Notes: generated by a model not told the origin, from the sequence alone. DNA of 33,212 nt from an uncultured Oscillospiraceae bacterium (GCA_900541565.1 UQKB01000019.1:1-33212); one strand, 5' to 3'. Shown: positions 14,845-23,581, counted from the stretch's first letter. Numbers and translations are program-made.

Positions 14845-16071
14845 TTAAACCCTTTTGAATACAATACAGGCGTTATGCCCGCCAAAGCCCAGCGAGTTAG
14901 ACAACGCAAAGTCCACCTGTTTTTCTATCGCCTTGTTTGGGATATAGTAAAGGTCGCATTCTTCATCTGGAACTTCATATCCGACCGTGGGCGGAAGCAC
15001 AGATTTAGAAAGGGCCAAAACCGAAAGAACCGCTTCACACCCGCCCGCAGCTCCCAGCATATGCCCGGTCATGGATTTTGTTGAGCTGATATAAAGCTCC
15101 GTTGCCTTTTGGCCAAACACCTGCTTTAACGCCTTGGTTTCCACCTTATCATTCAACTGCGTGCTGGTTCCGTGCGCATTGACGTAAATCTGCGCGTCTG
15201 GCCCAACCTGCGCTTCTTCTATTGCAAGCGCAATCGCCTTTGAGGCGCCCTCTGCTTCCGGGTGCGGCGCTGTGACATGATATGCATCACAGGTATTTCC
15301 ATAACCGCAAATTTCTGCATAAATTTTCGCACCTCTTTGTTTTGCATGCGCATATTCCTCTAAAACCACAATTCCGGCGCCTTCCCCGATAACAAAGCCG
15401 TCGCGGCGCTTGTCAAAGGGAACAGACGCAGTTTTTGGGTCGTTTCTTGTGGTAAGCGCCATACAGTTTGTAAAGCCTGCAATCGAAAGCGGTGTAACCG
15501 CGGCTTCCGCCCCACCCGCTATAATCGCGTCCGCATAACCGGCTGCAATTGCATGGTATGCCTCTCCTATAGAATGCGTGCCGGTTGCGCACGCCGTTAC
15601 AATAGGCAGGCAAACGCCCTTTGCCTGGTTTCTGATGGCAATGGTTCCAGAAGCTATATTGCTGATCATCATGGGTACAAAAAACGGAGAAACCTTTTTT
15701 GCCCCGCTGTTTTCAAGTGCAATGCAGTTGGCATTAAAGGTTTGCATACCGCCTATCCCGGTTCCGACATATACGCCAAACCGCTGCGGGTCTATGGCTC
15801 CCTTTATCCCGCTGTCTTCAACCGCCTGGGTGGCCGCAGCCACCGCATATTGTGTAAAAAGGTCGGTCTTTCTGATTTCTCTTTTTTCAAAATAGAGCGT
15901 GGGGTCAAAATCCTTGACCTCCGCAGCAATGGTTACTTTTAAATCAGACGTATCAAATTTCCGGATGCTATCAATCCCGCATCTTCCATTTTCAATAGAT
16001 TCCCATGTTGTCTTTACATCGTTTCCGACAGGAGTAACCGCGCCAAGCCCAGTTACTACAACTCTTTTCAT
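14845..16071 (-). CDS. fabF: 3-oxoacyl-ACP synthase II (FabF)
   Basis: FabF condenses malonyl-ACP with acyl-ACP in each elongation round. The 408-residue thiolase-fold enzyme has Cys161 in VTACATGTHS, His300 in NAHGTST, Lys332 in STKSMTGH and His337 in the same motif, i.e. the full Cys-His-His set. I chose the ATG at 16071 (MKRVVVTGLG), preceded by AAGGAGGG; upstream codons in the same frame overlap the end of fabG. It is 25 nt before accB. It is the only elongating synthase in the window. Confidence 0.97.
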   Translation of the reverse strand: MKRVVVTGLGAVTPVGNDVKTTWESIENGRCGIDSIRKFDTSDLKVTIAAEVKDFDPTLYFEKREIRKTDLFTQYAVAAATQAVEDSGIKGAIDPQRFGVYVGTGIGGMQTFNANCIALENSGAKKVSPFFVPMMISNIASGTIAIRNQAKGVCLPIVTACATGTHSIGEAYHAIAAGYADAIIAGGAEAAVTPLSIAGFTNCMALTTRNDPKTASVPFDKRRDGFVIGEGAGIVVLEEYAHAKQRGAKIYAEICGYGNTCDAYHVTAPHPEAEGASKAIALAIEEAQVGPDAQIYVNAHGTSTQLNDKVETKALKQVFGQKATELYISSTKSMTGHMLGAAGGCEAVLSVLALSKSVLPPTVGYEVPDEECDLYYIPNKAIEKQVDFALSNSLGFGGHNACIVFKRV

Positions 16072-16132
16072 TGTGAGAATATCCCTCCTTGTTTTTTCAT
16101 CCCGCAGGACCCTCTTTCCTGCAAAAAGCGCC

Positions 16133-16876
16133 TTACATTGCCATGCCGCCATCTACACGCAATACCTCGCCCGTGATATAGGACGCATCGTCAGAAGCTA
16201 AGAACGCCACTGCGTTTGCGATGTCCTGCACCTGTCCTGTTCTGCGCATGGGGATAGAGGCTTTGATCGCTTCCTTTACCTTATCGCTCAACGCGTTGGT
16301 CATATCTGTGTCTACATAACCGGGCGCAATCGCGTTGCAGGTTACGTTTCTTGCCGCAAGCTCCTTGGCGACAGACTTGGTAAGAGCAATAATTCCCGCC
16401 TTTGCGCTTGCGTAATTGGCCTGTCCCGCGTTTCCGTTCAAGCCTACGACAGAGGCCATGTTGATAATCCGACCGCTCCTTTTTTTCATAAAATGGGAGT
16501 AGGTATTTTTGATCATATTAAACGTTCCTTTTAGGTTTACGCGCAATACGCTGTCAAAATCTTCTTCCTTCATAGAAAGCACCAGGCTGTCGCGTACAAT
16601 ACCGGCATTGTTTACAAGGATATCTATCCCGCCAAATTGCCCAATCACATCCTCGCACAGCTGCTTTACCGCTGCAAAGTCAGAAACATCACAATTATAC
16701 AGCGCACATTTTACCCCAAAAGCCTCAATTTCTTTTTTCGTTTCCTCCGCTCTTGTATTGTCGCCTATATACACGGCGGCAATATCTGCGCCTTCCTGTG
16801 CAAGCTTTAACGCAATTGCTTTTCCAATCCCCTGTGAAGCGCCGGTAACCAGCGCCGTTTTCTTTTCAAATCTCAT
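16133..16876 (-). CDS. fabG: 3-oxoacyl-ACP reductase FabG
   Basis: FabG reduces 3-oxoacyl-ACP with NADPH. The 247-residue short-chain dehydrogenase has the cofactor motif TGASQGIG (11-18), NNAG (89-92), and the catalytic Ser142, Tyr155 and Lys159 (YASAK). It ends VDGGMAM, typical of FabG. AAAGGAAC lies upstream of the ATG. Its place between fabD and fabF supports the fatty acid role over other SDR functions. Confidence 0.96.
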   Translation of the reverse strand: MRFEKKTALVTGASQGIGKAIALKLAQEGADIAAVYIGDNTRAEETKKEIEAFGVKCALYNCDVSDFAAVKQLCEDVIGQFGGIDILVNNAGIVRDSLVLSMKEEDFDSVLRVNLKGTFNMIKNTYSHFMKKRSGRIINMASVVGLNGNAGQANYASAKAGIIALTKSVAKELAARNVTCNAIAPGYVDTDMTNALSDKVKEAIKASIPMRRTGQVQDIANAVAFLASDDASYITGEVLRVDGGMAM

Positions 16877-16930
16877 GCGTACCGTTCCTTTCTATGATAA
16901 AAAATCCTTCGCCGCATTTCTTATGGCGGT

Positions 16931-17842
16931 TTACAGAAGCTCTTTTTTCACCTGCGCAAGCGTCTGTGCATCTTCTACATGGAACACACGTACCTGTGTA
17001 TTGATCTTTTTTACAAGCCCGGACAGTGTTTTTCCAGGCCCTACCTCTATAAAGGTATCTGCTCCCTGCGCGACTAAGTTTTCCACCGTTTTTTGCCAGT
17101 ATACAGGGCTTTGCACCTGTTTTGTCAACAATGCTCTGCAGTCGCCTTCATAAGGCTGTGCCGTTGCATTGGCATAAACCGGAATCTCAGGCTTGCCCCA
17201 CGCGGCGTTTTCCAAATAAGCGTTCAGGCCCTGTGCCGCACTGTGCATAAACGGACAATGGAACGCACCGCTTACAGACAATTGTACTGCTTTTCCCTTT
17301 TGTTCCCGGACTGCCTGGCAAAATGCTTCCAGGTTTTCCTGCGTCATTGCAACAACTGTCTGTAATGGGCTGTTGTAATTGACAGGCCATGTGTTTTCAA
17401 ACTGCTTGCAGAGCTTTTCCACCTGCTCTGCCGAAAGTTTTAAAACAGCTACCATAACACCCTGCTGCTGCCCTGCCGCCTGATCCATCAGCCGTGCCCT
17501 TTCACATACAAGTGCAAAAGCGTCTTGCTGCGTTAAAATACCTGCATAGCCTATAGCTGCGATTTCCCCCAGAGAAAAACCAGCTGCAAAATCCGGTATA
17601 ATTCCTGCCTCCCTGACTGCGCAGGCCGCGGCAAGGTCTACTGCAAATACGCAGGGCTGGGTATTGACCGTCTGGTCAAGCGCGTCCTTCTGCCCTGTAA
17701 AGCATAGCGCAGACGTTCCGGGACGTATATGGTCAACCATATCAAAAACCGCCTTTGCAGCTTTTGAACAGTCGCTGAGTTCTTTTCCCATGCCGGTGTA
17801 TTGGGAACCCTGCCCGGCAAACATCAACACTATTTTACCCAT
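16931..17842 (-). CDS. fabD: Malonyl-CoA:ACP transacylase FabD
   Basis: FabD loads malonate from CoA onto acyl carrier protein. From the chosen ATG it has 303 residues, beginning with MGKIVLMFAGQGSQ. The nucleophile is Ser90 in GFSLGE; the more usual wording is GHSLGE, but other residues at the His position occur in Clostridia. The catalytic His is in SGAFHCPFM. The start at 17842 lies 13 nt inside the end of fabK, implying coupled translation; the ribosome site GGACGGTG is modest. The frame extends 37 codons upstream inside fabK without family similarity. Confidence 0.95.
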   Translation of the reverse strand: MGKIVLMFAGQGSQYTGMGKELSDCSKAAKAVFDMVDHIRPGTSALCFTGQKDALDQTVNTQPCVFAVDLAAACAVREAGIIPDFAAGFSLGEIAAIGYAGILTQQDAFALVCERARLMDQAAGQQQGVMVAVLKLSAEQVEKLCKQFENTWPVNYNSPLQTVVAMTQENLEAFCQAVREQKGKAVQLSVSGAFHCPFMHSAAQGLNAYLENAAWGKPEIPVYANATAQPYEGDCRALLTKQVQSPVYWQKTVENLVAQGADTFIEVGPGKTLSGLVKKINTQVRVFHVEDAQTLAQVKKELL

Positions 17843-18777
17843 TTTTTGGCACCGTCCAATACTTTTTCCGCCTGTGTAAACAGATCTTCTATAATCTCCT
17901 TTGCAGTCTGCTCCTGCTTGACCATGGAAGCCACCTGTCCGGCCGGCACACATCCACCGGACACATCTCCCTGTCTGGCTGCTTTTCTAAGCGCGCCCAC
18001 ACCCAGCTGCTCCAGCTCCTCGTCAGAAATCTGGCTGTTATACTCCTGCTTTAAATATTCCCTTGTAAAAGCATTTTTTATAGAACGCACAGGATGCCCC
18101 AGGCGCTTACCTGTTACGACCGTGTCTATATCCTTTGCTTTTAAAATTTTATCTTTATATTCCTGTGCGATCGTGCACTCCCTGGCAACCAAAAAGCGCG
18201 TACCCACCTGTACACCTACAGCGCCCAGCATAAAACACGCAGCAAGCTGCCGACCGTCTGCAATGCCGCCTGCGGCGATTACAGGGATCGACACTGCATC
18301 CACAACCTGTGGAACAAGCGCCATCGTCGTAAGGTCGCCCACATGCCCCCCGGACTCTCCGCCCTCTGCAATTACTGCAAAAGCGCCGTTTCTTTGCGCA
18401 AGCTTTGCAAGGGACACAGAAGGAACTACCGGAATCACCTTAATGCCCGCCGCATTCCAGTCCTTCATATATTTTGCAGGGTTTCCCGCACCTGTTGTCA
18501 CAACCGGAATTTTTTCTTCTATAACGACTTTTGCGACCTCCCCCACATAGGGGCTCATCAGCATTACATTTACTCCAAACGGCTTGTCCGTCAGTTCTCT
18601 TGCTTTTTTAATTTCTTCACGAAGCTGTTCCCCGTTTGAATTCATTCCCGCTATAATCCCCAGGCCGCCGGCGTTGCTTACGCCCGCCGCCAAAGAGGCA
18701 TCTGCAACCCAGGCCATACCGCCCTGAAAAATAGGATACTCAATCCCCAGCAGTTCATTGATGGGTGTGCTTATCAT
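17830..18777 (-). CDS. fabK: Enoyl-ACP reductase FabK (FMN-dependent)
   Basis: FabK performs the last reduction of each elongation cycle with NAD(P)H and FMN, in place of FabI. The 315-residue TIM-barrel protein of the nitronate monooxygenase/FabK family starts with PIFQGGMAWVADASLAAGVSNAGGLGIIAG. Later it has VIAEGGESGGHVG and the phosphate-binding IPVIAAGGIADGRQ. The operon context makes FabK the right call over nitronate monooxygenase. Organisms that rely on FabK resist triclosan; whether a second reductase exists elsewhere is unknown. CGGAGG precedes the ATG. Confidence 0.95.
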   Translation of the reverse strand: MISTPINELLGIEYPIFQGGMAWVADASLAAGVSNAGGLGIIAGMNSNGEQLREEIKKARELTDKPFGVNVMLMSPYVGEVAKVVIEEKIPVVTTGAGNPAKYMKDWNAAGIKVIPVVPSVSLAKLAQRNGAFAVIAEGGESGGHVGDLTTMALVPQVVDAVSIPVIAAGGIADGRQLAACFMLGAVGVQVGTRFLVARECTIAQEYKDKILKAKDIDTVVTGKRLGHPVRSIKNAFTREYLKQEYNSQISDEELEQLGVGALRKAARQGDVSGGCVPAGQVASMVKQEQTAKEIIEDLFTQAEKVLDGAKKWVK

Positions 18778-18816
18778 ATGCTTTTCCTCCGTTTATGTAA
18801 TGTTGGTTTTACAAAA

Positions 18817-18841
18817 CGCCGCGCGCCGGTTTGGGGCGGCG
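18817..18841 (-). other. GC-rich hairpin in the fabH-fabK spacer
   Basis: CGCCGC (18817-18822) pairs with GCGGCG (18836-18841) around 13 nt. On the minus strand it is followed by TTTTG, so it might cause some termination or mark an RNA processing point. It is where many streptococci carry acpP. Confidence 0.35.
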
Positions 18842-18848
18842 GCCTTTT

Positions 18849-19808
18849 TTAAATATCCCACCGAAGCACGCAACTACCCGTGGTAAGTCCTGCGCCAAAC
18901 GCGCACATGGCAATCAGATCTCCCTTTTTCAGACGGCCGCTTCTGTGCGCGTCGTCCAGCGCCATGGGCATGCAGGAAGCAGACGTATTGCCGTAATGCG
19001 CAATATTTTTAATATACCTTTCCGCCGGAATCTGCAGCCGGGACACCGCTGTGTCAATAATCCGCGTATTTGCTTGGTGCGGGATCACATGATCAATCGC
19101 ATCCTGCGTAAGCCCGGCCTGTGCAATGGCGTCTTTGAGTCCACGCACCATGGCTGTTACCGCAAACTTATAGACTTCCGGCCCATCCATATGCAAAACC
19201 GGCCTGTAGGATGGATGCTTATAAAACGGCGATGTATTTTCCCCATGCGGCGCATACAAAACGTCTGTATCGCCTTTGGCCGTCAGACAGATCGATTTGA
19301 GTGCGTCGCCTTTTTCCAGCACCACCGCACCGCCGCCGTCTCCAAACAGCACACAGGTGGAGCGATCCTTCCAATCTGTAATATTGGACAGGTTGTCCGC
19401 CGCTATGACAAGCACTCTTTGCACTCTGTCCCGCGCAAAAAAGCCGGCGGCTACATCGAGCGCATACATAAATCCGGAGCAAGCCCCGTTTATATCAAAC
19501 GCAGGGCACGAAGCGCCCAGCTCCTTTTGCACCACGCAGGCCTGCGAAGGGGTGATGTACTCCCCTCTGAGCGTCGCGCATATAATCAAATCCAGCTGTT
19601 GTGCGGTAATATTTGCGTTTTCCAGCGCATTTTTTGCTGCGCCTACACAAATATCGGTAATCGTTTCTGTCGTGCATACATGTCTTTCATGAATGCCGGA
19701 ACGCTTTCTGATCCATTCGTCACTGGTATCTACCATGGTGGAAATTTCTTCGTTGGTGAGTATGTACTCCGGAACAAATTTCCCCGTACCTGTTATGCGG
19801 AAGCTCAC
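18849..19808 (-). CDS. fabH: 3-oxoacyl-ACP synthase III (FabH)
   Basis: FabH starts each chain by condensing an acyl-CoA primer with malonyl-ACP. The 319 residues include Cys110 in INGACSGFMYAL, His244 in IPHQANTR and Asn274 in YGNTSAS, the complete catalytic set. The start codon is GTG at 19808, preceded by GGAGGGG. It overlaps the fabT stop codon by 4 nt (GTGA), so the enzyme's synthesis is coupled to that of the regulator. Whether it prefers acetyl-CoA or branched primers cannot be judged from sequence. Confidence 0.96.
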   Translation of the reverse strand: MSFRITGTGKFVPEYILTNEEISTMVDTSDEWIRKRSGIHERHVCTTETITDICVGAAKNALENANITAQQLDLIICATLRGEYITPSQACVVQKELGASCPAFDINGACSGFMYALDVAAGFFARDRVQRVLVIAADNLSNITDWKDRSTCVLFGDGGGAVVLEKGDALKSICLTAKGDTDVLYAPHGENTSPFYKHPSYRPVLHMDGPEVYKFAVTAMVRGLKDAIAQAGLTQDAIDHVIPHQANTRIIDTAVSRLQIPAERYIKNIAHYGNTSASCMPMALDDAHRSGRLKKGDLIAMCAFGAGLTTGSCVLRWDI

Positions 19809-20278
19809 GATTTTAACCCCTCCATCTTTTTAAGCCTTGCGCTTAAAAACGTATTCATTCTGTCCATACAGTTAAGCAAAATGCCCTTTTCCTGCTGTGT
19901 CATGCCACTTGTAATACTTTTGGCAAGGCTTTTATGAAAACGCTTATGTATACGGTCGGCATGCCTGCCGCTGTCTGTCAGCTGCACATATACCAGCCTG
20001 CCGTCCTCCAAGCCCTTTTTCTTTACGGCATACCCTTTTTTTACAAGCTTATTGACCGCGATGGTTACAGAAGAAGGCGTGATCATCAGTTCGTTTGCAA
20101 TATCCCCCATCACCCTGCCCCGGATCGGATCACGGTTAATGACCTCGATCAGATGCAATTCTGTAATGGAAAGATTAAAACGCTTGGAACGCGTAAGCAT
20201 ATTCTGCTCCACTCTGGAAAAAAGCGAATAGCTTTGCTCCAAAACAAAATGAAATCTTTCAATGAAATCCTCTGACAT
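19805..20278 (-). CDS. fabT: MarR-family regulator, probable FabT
   Basis: This is a 157-residue MarR-type winged-helix regulator and the first gene of the fatty acid operon. The DNA-binding part includes SITELHLIEVI, the recognition helix region ITPSSVTIAVNKL and the wing KKGLEDGRLVYVQLT. In Streptococcus and Lactococcus, FabT in this position represses the fab genes when loaded with acyl-ACP. The same role is inferred here from position and family. I prefer the ATG at 20278, with AAGGTGGGCGG upstream; a GTG four codons earlier is possible. A candidate operator overlaps the expected transcription start just upstream, suggesting autoregulation. Confidence 0.86.
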   Translation of the reverse strand: MSEDFIERFHFVLEQSYSLFSRVEQNMLTRSKRFNLSITELHLIEVINRDPIRGRVMGDIANELMITPSSVTIAVNKLVKKGYAVKKKGLEDGRLVYVQLTDSGRHADRIHKRFHKSLAKSITSGMTQQEKGILLNCMDRMNTFLSARLKKMEGLKS

Positions 20279-20315
20279 GCTTCCGCCCACCTTTTTATAA
20301 CCCTGCCGGCCTATA

Positions 20316-20334
20316 TAGTTTGATTGCTTAACTA
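20316..20334 (-). promoter_or_regulatory. Candidate FabT operator
   Basis: TAGTT (20316-20320) and AACTA (20330-20334) are inverted arms around 9 bp. The plus-strand half AGTTTGATT agrees with the half-site of the published streptococcal FabT box; the other half is degenerate. It adjoins the -10 and covers the expected start point, where a repressor would block transcription. Confidence 0.42.
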
Positions 20335-20363
20335 ATTTTATATCTACACTTTGTATTTGTCAA
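20335..20363 (-). promoter_or_regulatory. Promoter of the fatty acid operon
   Basis: On the minus strand a perfect TTGACA (20363-20358) is followed after 17 bp by TAAAAT (20340-20335). Transcription would start near 20328, giving a leader of about 50 nt before fabT. Confidence 0.78.
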
Positions 20364-20488
20364 GAAAACAACGTGCAATTCTCCGTCTGTCTTCTCTATT
20401 TTACCTTTATAATATATTTCAAACGATTTTTTTGTAATAATATGGTTTATATCACGATTGATCCACATTTCTTTCTTTTATACAGCCG

Positions 20489-20809
20489 TCAGCTGCAAAA
20501 ATCTTCTAAAAGCCGGGTCAGCTCCTTTTGTCCATATGCTTGTATTCCCTGCTTAAGCGTCTTCTGGTCATATTCCGGCAACGTTTTAATTTCCACTTCC
20601 GTTATTTTAAAGGGCCTTTCACTGCCTTGTGAAAAAACCGCAAGCCGGCCGTTATAGTCTTTGAGATAATAGACCGCTTCACTTGTTGTATCCGTCGGAT
20701 TTTCTGCCTGTGCCTGGTTTTGTGCCGGAAACAGCGTAAATACCAGAGCCGTTACGGCAATTGCCGCAAAAAGCACGCTTACAATTATAACCAAACGTTT
20801 GCTGATCAT
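20489..20809 (-). CDS. BofC C-terminal-domain-like membrane-anchored protein
   Basis: This 106-residue protein has one N-terminal membrane anchor (LVIIVSVLFAAIAVTALVFTL, about 6-26) and an outside part. A Gln/Asn/Thr-rich spacer is followed by VYYLKDYNGRLAVF and then LPEYDQKTLKQGIQAYGQKELTRLLEDF. The last block is the pattern of the BofC C-terminal domain, widespread as a short protein in Clostridia. In Bacillus, BofC is a SigG-controlled intermembrane protein that restrains SpoIVB signalling to SigK. Here only the C-terminal module is present, so the same role is uncertain. I chose the ATG at 20809, with GAGGGGAGAAGG upstream. A SigG-like promoter at 20894-20922 supports a forespore role. 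Confidence 0.68.
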   Translation of the reverse strand: MISKRLVIIVSVLFAAIAVTALVFTLFPAQNQAQAENPTDTTSEAVYYLKDYNGRLAVFSQGSERPFKITEVEIKTLPEYDQKTLKQGIQAYGQKELTRLLEDFCS

Positions 20810-20893
20810 AGCCGTCCCTTCTCCCCTCTGCCGCTGCATGACTTTCCTGTTTTTTTATAAAATTTGGCCGCTGTATTGCAGTTCTTTTATCTT

Positions 20894-20922
20894 TAGTATT
20901 GCAGCGCCGGTAAAGTTTATAC
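20894..20922 (-). promoter_or_regulatory. SigG-like promoter of the BofC-like gene
   Basis: On the minus strand GTATA (20922-20918) lies 17 bp before AATACTA (20900-20894). It matches GHATR fully and CATNHTA in six of seven. The leader would be about 78 nt. The -10 is identical to those at 2705-2711 and 10478-10484. Confidence 0.58.
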
Positions 20923-21004
20923 TGCAATGATTAAAACGCCCTGAAATTAACAGAATATTAATGAAATAATCAAAAAAAAGATTCCTTTTTCTTCCTTTTA
21001 GTGT

Positions 21005-21010
21005 TATAAT
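21005..21010 (+). promoter_or_regulatory. Probable -10 element for the class A PBP gene
   Basis: A perfect TATAAT lies about 97 bp before the start codon. The -35 position (20982-20987, TTCCTT) is poor, so the promoter may need an activator or be weak. Confidence 0.45.
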
Positions 21011-21107
21011 GTGAAATAAGTGTATCGTCTTTTTGTGCAGGCACTGCTTTATAGGCTTTTTATACTATACTTGGATTTTCAATTTTTACAGGGAGGTCGG
21101 CCACTCT

Positions 21108-23510
21108 ATGCGCAAAACCGACATTAATAAATTTACAGGCGAAGCAGAACAGCAAAAAGCTGTGACGACAAACGCCGCCGTGAAAGGAGCCAAGGGGACG
21201 CTGTCGATTGTGTGGAAACTGCTGTCTACCTTTTTAATGATCTTGTGCGTTTCTCTTGTAGTCGTTGGTATTTCTGTAATGATTTATCTTTTCGGTTTGG
21301 CCAACGAGCCCACGGGTATTGACCTGCATGCCTCCAAGCTGCAGCTCACCAGCTTTATTTATGTAAACGACGAAAACGGCAATCCAGTGGAATACCAAAG
21401 GCTGCATAGTACAGAAAACCGCATATGGGTAGATTATGAGGATATCCCCCAGTCCATGAAGGACGCGATTATTGCAATTGAGGACAAGCGCTTTTACGAC
21501 CATAACGGTGTGGACTGGGTGCGTACGGCAGGGGCTGTGTTCAGCCTTGCCTCCGGTTCTGACAGCTACGGCGGTTCCACGCTGACGCAGCAGCTGATCA
21601 AAAATATTACCGATGACAACCAGGTCAGCATCACCAGAAAATTAAGGGAAATCTTTCGCGCTTTAAATTTGGAGCGGGATTTTACAAAAGACGAAATTTT
21701 GGAAGCTTACCTGAACATTGTCAACTTTGGCAGCGGCTGCCGCGGCGTGCAGGCGGCGGCACATTTATATTTTGGCAAAGATATTCAGGATTGTTCGATC
21801 GCGCAGTGCGCGGCCATTGCCGGTATTACACAAAATCCGGCGGCCTATACCCCTCTTGATTATCCGGAATCCAACAAAGAGCGCCGTGAAACCGTTTTGC
21901 AGGAAATGTATGACCAGGGAAAAATCAGCAAGGAAGAATACGACCAGGCTATGGAAGAATCACAAACCATGACCTTTGTAGGCTACGTAGAGGAGGAAGA
22001 GGACGAAGAAGAGGAAGAAGAGGTACCAAACTGGTATATTGACATGCTTTTCCGTGACCTCCGCACAGACCTGGCACAGGAACTGAATATCAGCGAAGAG
22101 GCTGCTTCTACCAAGCTGTATACCGAAGGGTTAAAAATTTACTGTGCTATGGATACCGAAATGCAGGAATTTGCAGAGCAATACGTTTTAAATCTGGACA
22201 CCCCTTCCGACCCTAACCTGCAAATGGGCCTGATTATGATGGATTTTGACGGGCGTATTATTGCCTCTGTCGGCAGTCGGGAAAAAAAGGACGGCATGCT
22301 GTTGTGGGACAGGGCAAATATTTCCGAACTGCAGCCCGGTTCCTCTATTAAACCTTCGTTTGTCTACCCACTGGCTATTGAAAATAAAATTTACCATTTT
22401 TCGTCGTTTGTATTGGACGAACCGATCGAACACTGGGCATGGACAGATAACGGCTGGATTTCCGGCCCAAACAACTCGGGCGGCTATTATTACGGTAACG
22501 TCCTTTTGCCCGATGCAATTGAGGCATCTTTAAACGGTGCGGCTGTACAAACCATGCAGCTGGTCGGCGTGGAAAACGCTTATAACCAGGCTGTAAACAA
22601 GACGGGCTTCCGGCATTTGACAACGGAAGATTCAGAAAACATCGGCGGCTTGTCCATTGGTGGCCTCAACGGAGGCGTCACCGTCAGGGAAATGGTCTCT
22701 TCTTACCAATACATGGGCAACGGCGGTAGATATTATGAACCGTATTCCTACTACTACGTAACGGACCAGGATGGGGAAATCATTTTAGACAACCGCGAAA
22801 ACATTCCAATCCAGTCCTACTCATCTGAAACCGCTACAATTATGAACCGGCTTTTGCACTATAACGTTACCTATTCCAACCCGGCGCATACTGCTGCCGG
22901 TATGGCTGCCATTTCAGGTTGGGATATTCTTGGTAAAACCGGTACCACGGACTACGGTAAGGACCACTGGTTTATTGGCCTTTCCCCCTATGCGCTGCTG
23001 GGTATATGGACCGGCTTTGATACGCCTGCCTCGATTGTTGGCAGCACCAACGTTGCCGAGCAGACCTTCCATGACCTGATGTCAGAATATCTCTCTGATA
23101 AAGAACCGAAGGAATTTACGCTTTCACCCAATGTAGAAGCTATCCCATATTGCGCGTCAACAGGTTTGCTTGCCACCAGCTATTGCGGAGAAACCTATAT
23201 GGGATATTATACAGAAGATATGCGCCCTGATTACTGCTACGGCGGCCACGGGTACAGTTATTATGATGACAGCTACGATAACTACGATGATTATGACGAC
23301 GATTATGATTCCAGCTATTCCTACGACGACAGCTCAGACGTTTCGTCCGACGATGCTTCCAGTGGTGAGCCTGATTATTCCGATGTTCCCTCAGAAGACC
23401 CCGGTAGCGTGGCGCCTGAGCCACCGGCTTCATCCGATGATGTTCCGCCTGCCGAAAGCGGCGGGGACGTTTCTACTGGCGGGGATGTTACCAGCGGGGA
23501 GTATATATAG
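21108..23510 (+). CDS. Class A penicillin-binding protein with acidic C-terminal tail
   Basis: This bifunctional enzyme polymerises glycan strands and cross-links peptidoglycan outside the membrane. From the chosen ATG it has 800 residues. A cytoplasmic tail is followed by a membrane span at about 33-62. The GT51 glycosyltransferase has the catalytic Glu125 in IEDKRFYDHNGVDW and GGSTLTQQLIKN. An acidic linker (residues 295-305) separates it from the transpeptidase with Ser412 (SSIK), SLN (474-476) and KTG (610-612). All catalytic motifs are present. The end is unusual: three cysteines (682, 693, 710), then a Tyr/Asp-rich stretch (about 711-741) and a Ser/Asp/Pro/Gly tail. GGGAGGTC precedes the start at 21108; the frame is open 25 codons upstream. 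It is PBP1a/PonA-like, but the exact orthologue is uncertain. Confidence 0.93.
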   Translation: MRKTDINKFTGEAEQQKAVTTNAAVKGAKGTLSIVWKLLSTFLMILCVSLVVVGISVMIYLFGLANEPTGIDLHASKLQLTSFIYVNDENGNPVEYQRLHSTENRIWVDYEDIPQSMKDAIIAIEDKRFYDHNGVDWVRTAGAVFSLASGSDSYGGSTLTQQLIKNITDDNQVSITRKLREIFRALNLERDFTKDEILEAYLNIVNFGSGCRGVQAAAHLYFGKDIQDCSIAQCAAIAGITQNPAAYTPLDYPESNKERRETVLQEMYDQGKISKEEYDQAMEESQTMTFVGYVEEEEDEEEEEEVPNWYIDMLFRDLRTDLAQELNISEEAASTKLYTEGLKIYCAMDTEMQEFAEQYVLNLDTPSDPNLQMGLIMMDFDGRIIASVGSREKKDGMLLWDRANISELQPGSSIKPSFVYPLAIENKIYHFSSFVLDEPIEHWAWTDNGWISGPNNSGGYYYGNVLLPDAIEASLNGAAVQTMQLVGVENAYNQAVNKTGFRHLTTEDSENIGGLSIGGLNGGVTVREMVSSYQYMGNGGRYYEPYSYYYVTDQDGEIILDNRENIPIQSYSSETATIMNRLLHYNVTYSNPAHTAAGMAAISGWDILGKTGTTDYGKDHWFIGLSPYALLGIWTGFDTPASIVGSTNVAEQTFHDLMSEYLSDKEPKEFTLSPNVEAIPYCASTGLLATSYCGETYMGYYTEDMRPDYCYGGHGYSYYDDSYDNYDDYDDDYDSSYSYDDSSDVSSDDASSGEPDYSDVPSEDPGSVAPEPPASSDDVPPAESGGDVSTGGDVTSGEYI

Positions 23511-23581
23511 CCCCCCTTGGTAGCAGATTTGCTTTTGCGGTAATAGAATAAGAATTATGAAAACTTTTGAAGAGGTGTAAA

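Noticed and set aside
17801..18550. Plus-strand 249-codon frame opposite fabK
   Set aside because: Antisense to fabK, Ser/Thr/Pro/Ala-rich shadow composition.
18831..19937. Long plus-strand open frame (368 codons) opposite fabH
   Set aside because: It is fully antisense to a complete enzyme with catalytic motifs; its composition (Arg, His, Cys-rich) is typical of a shadow frame.
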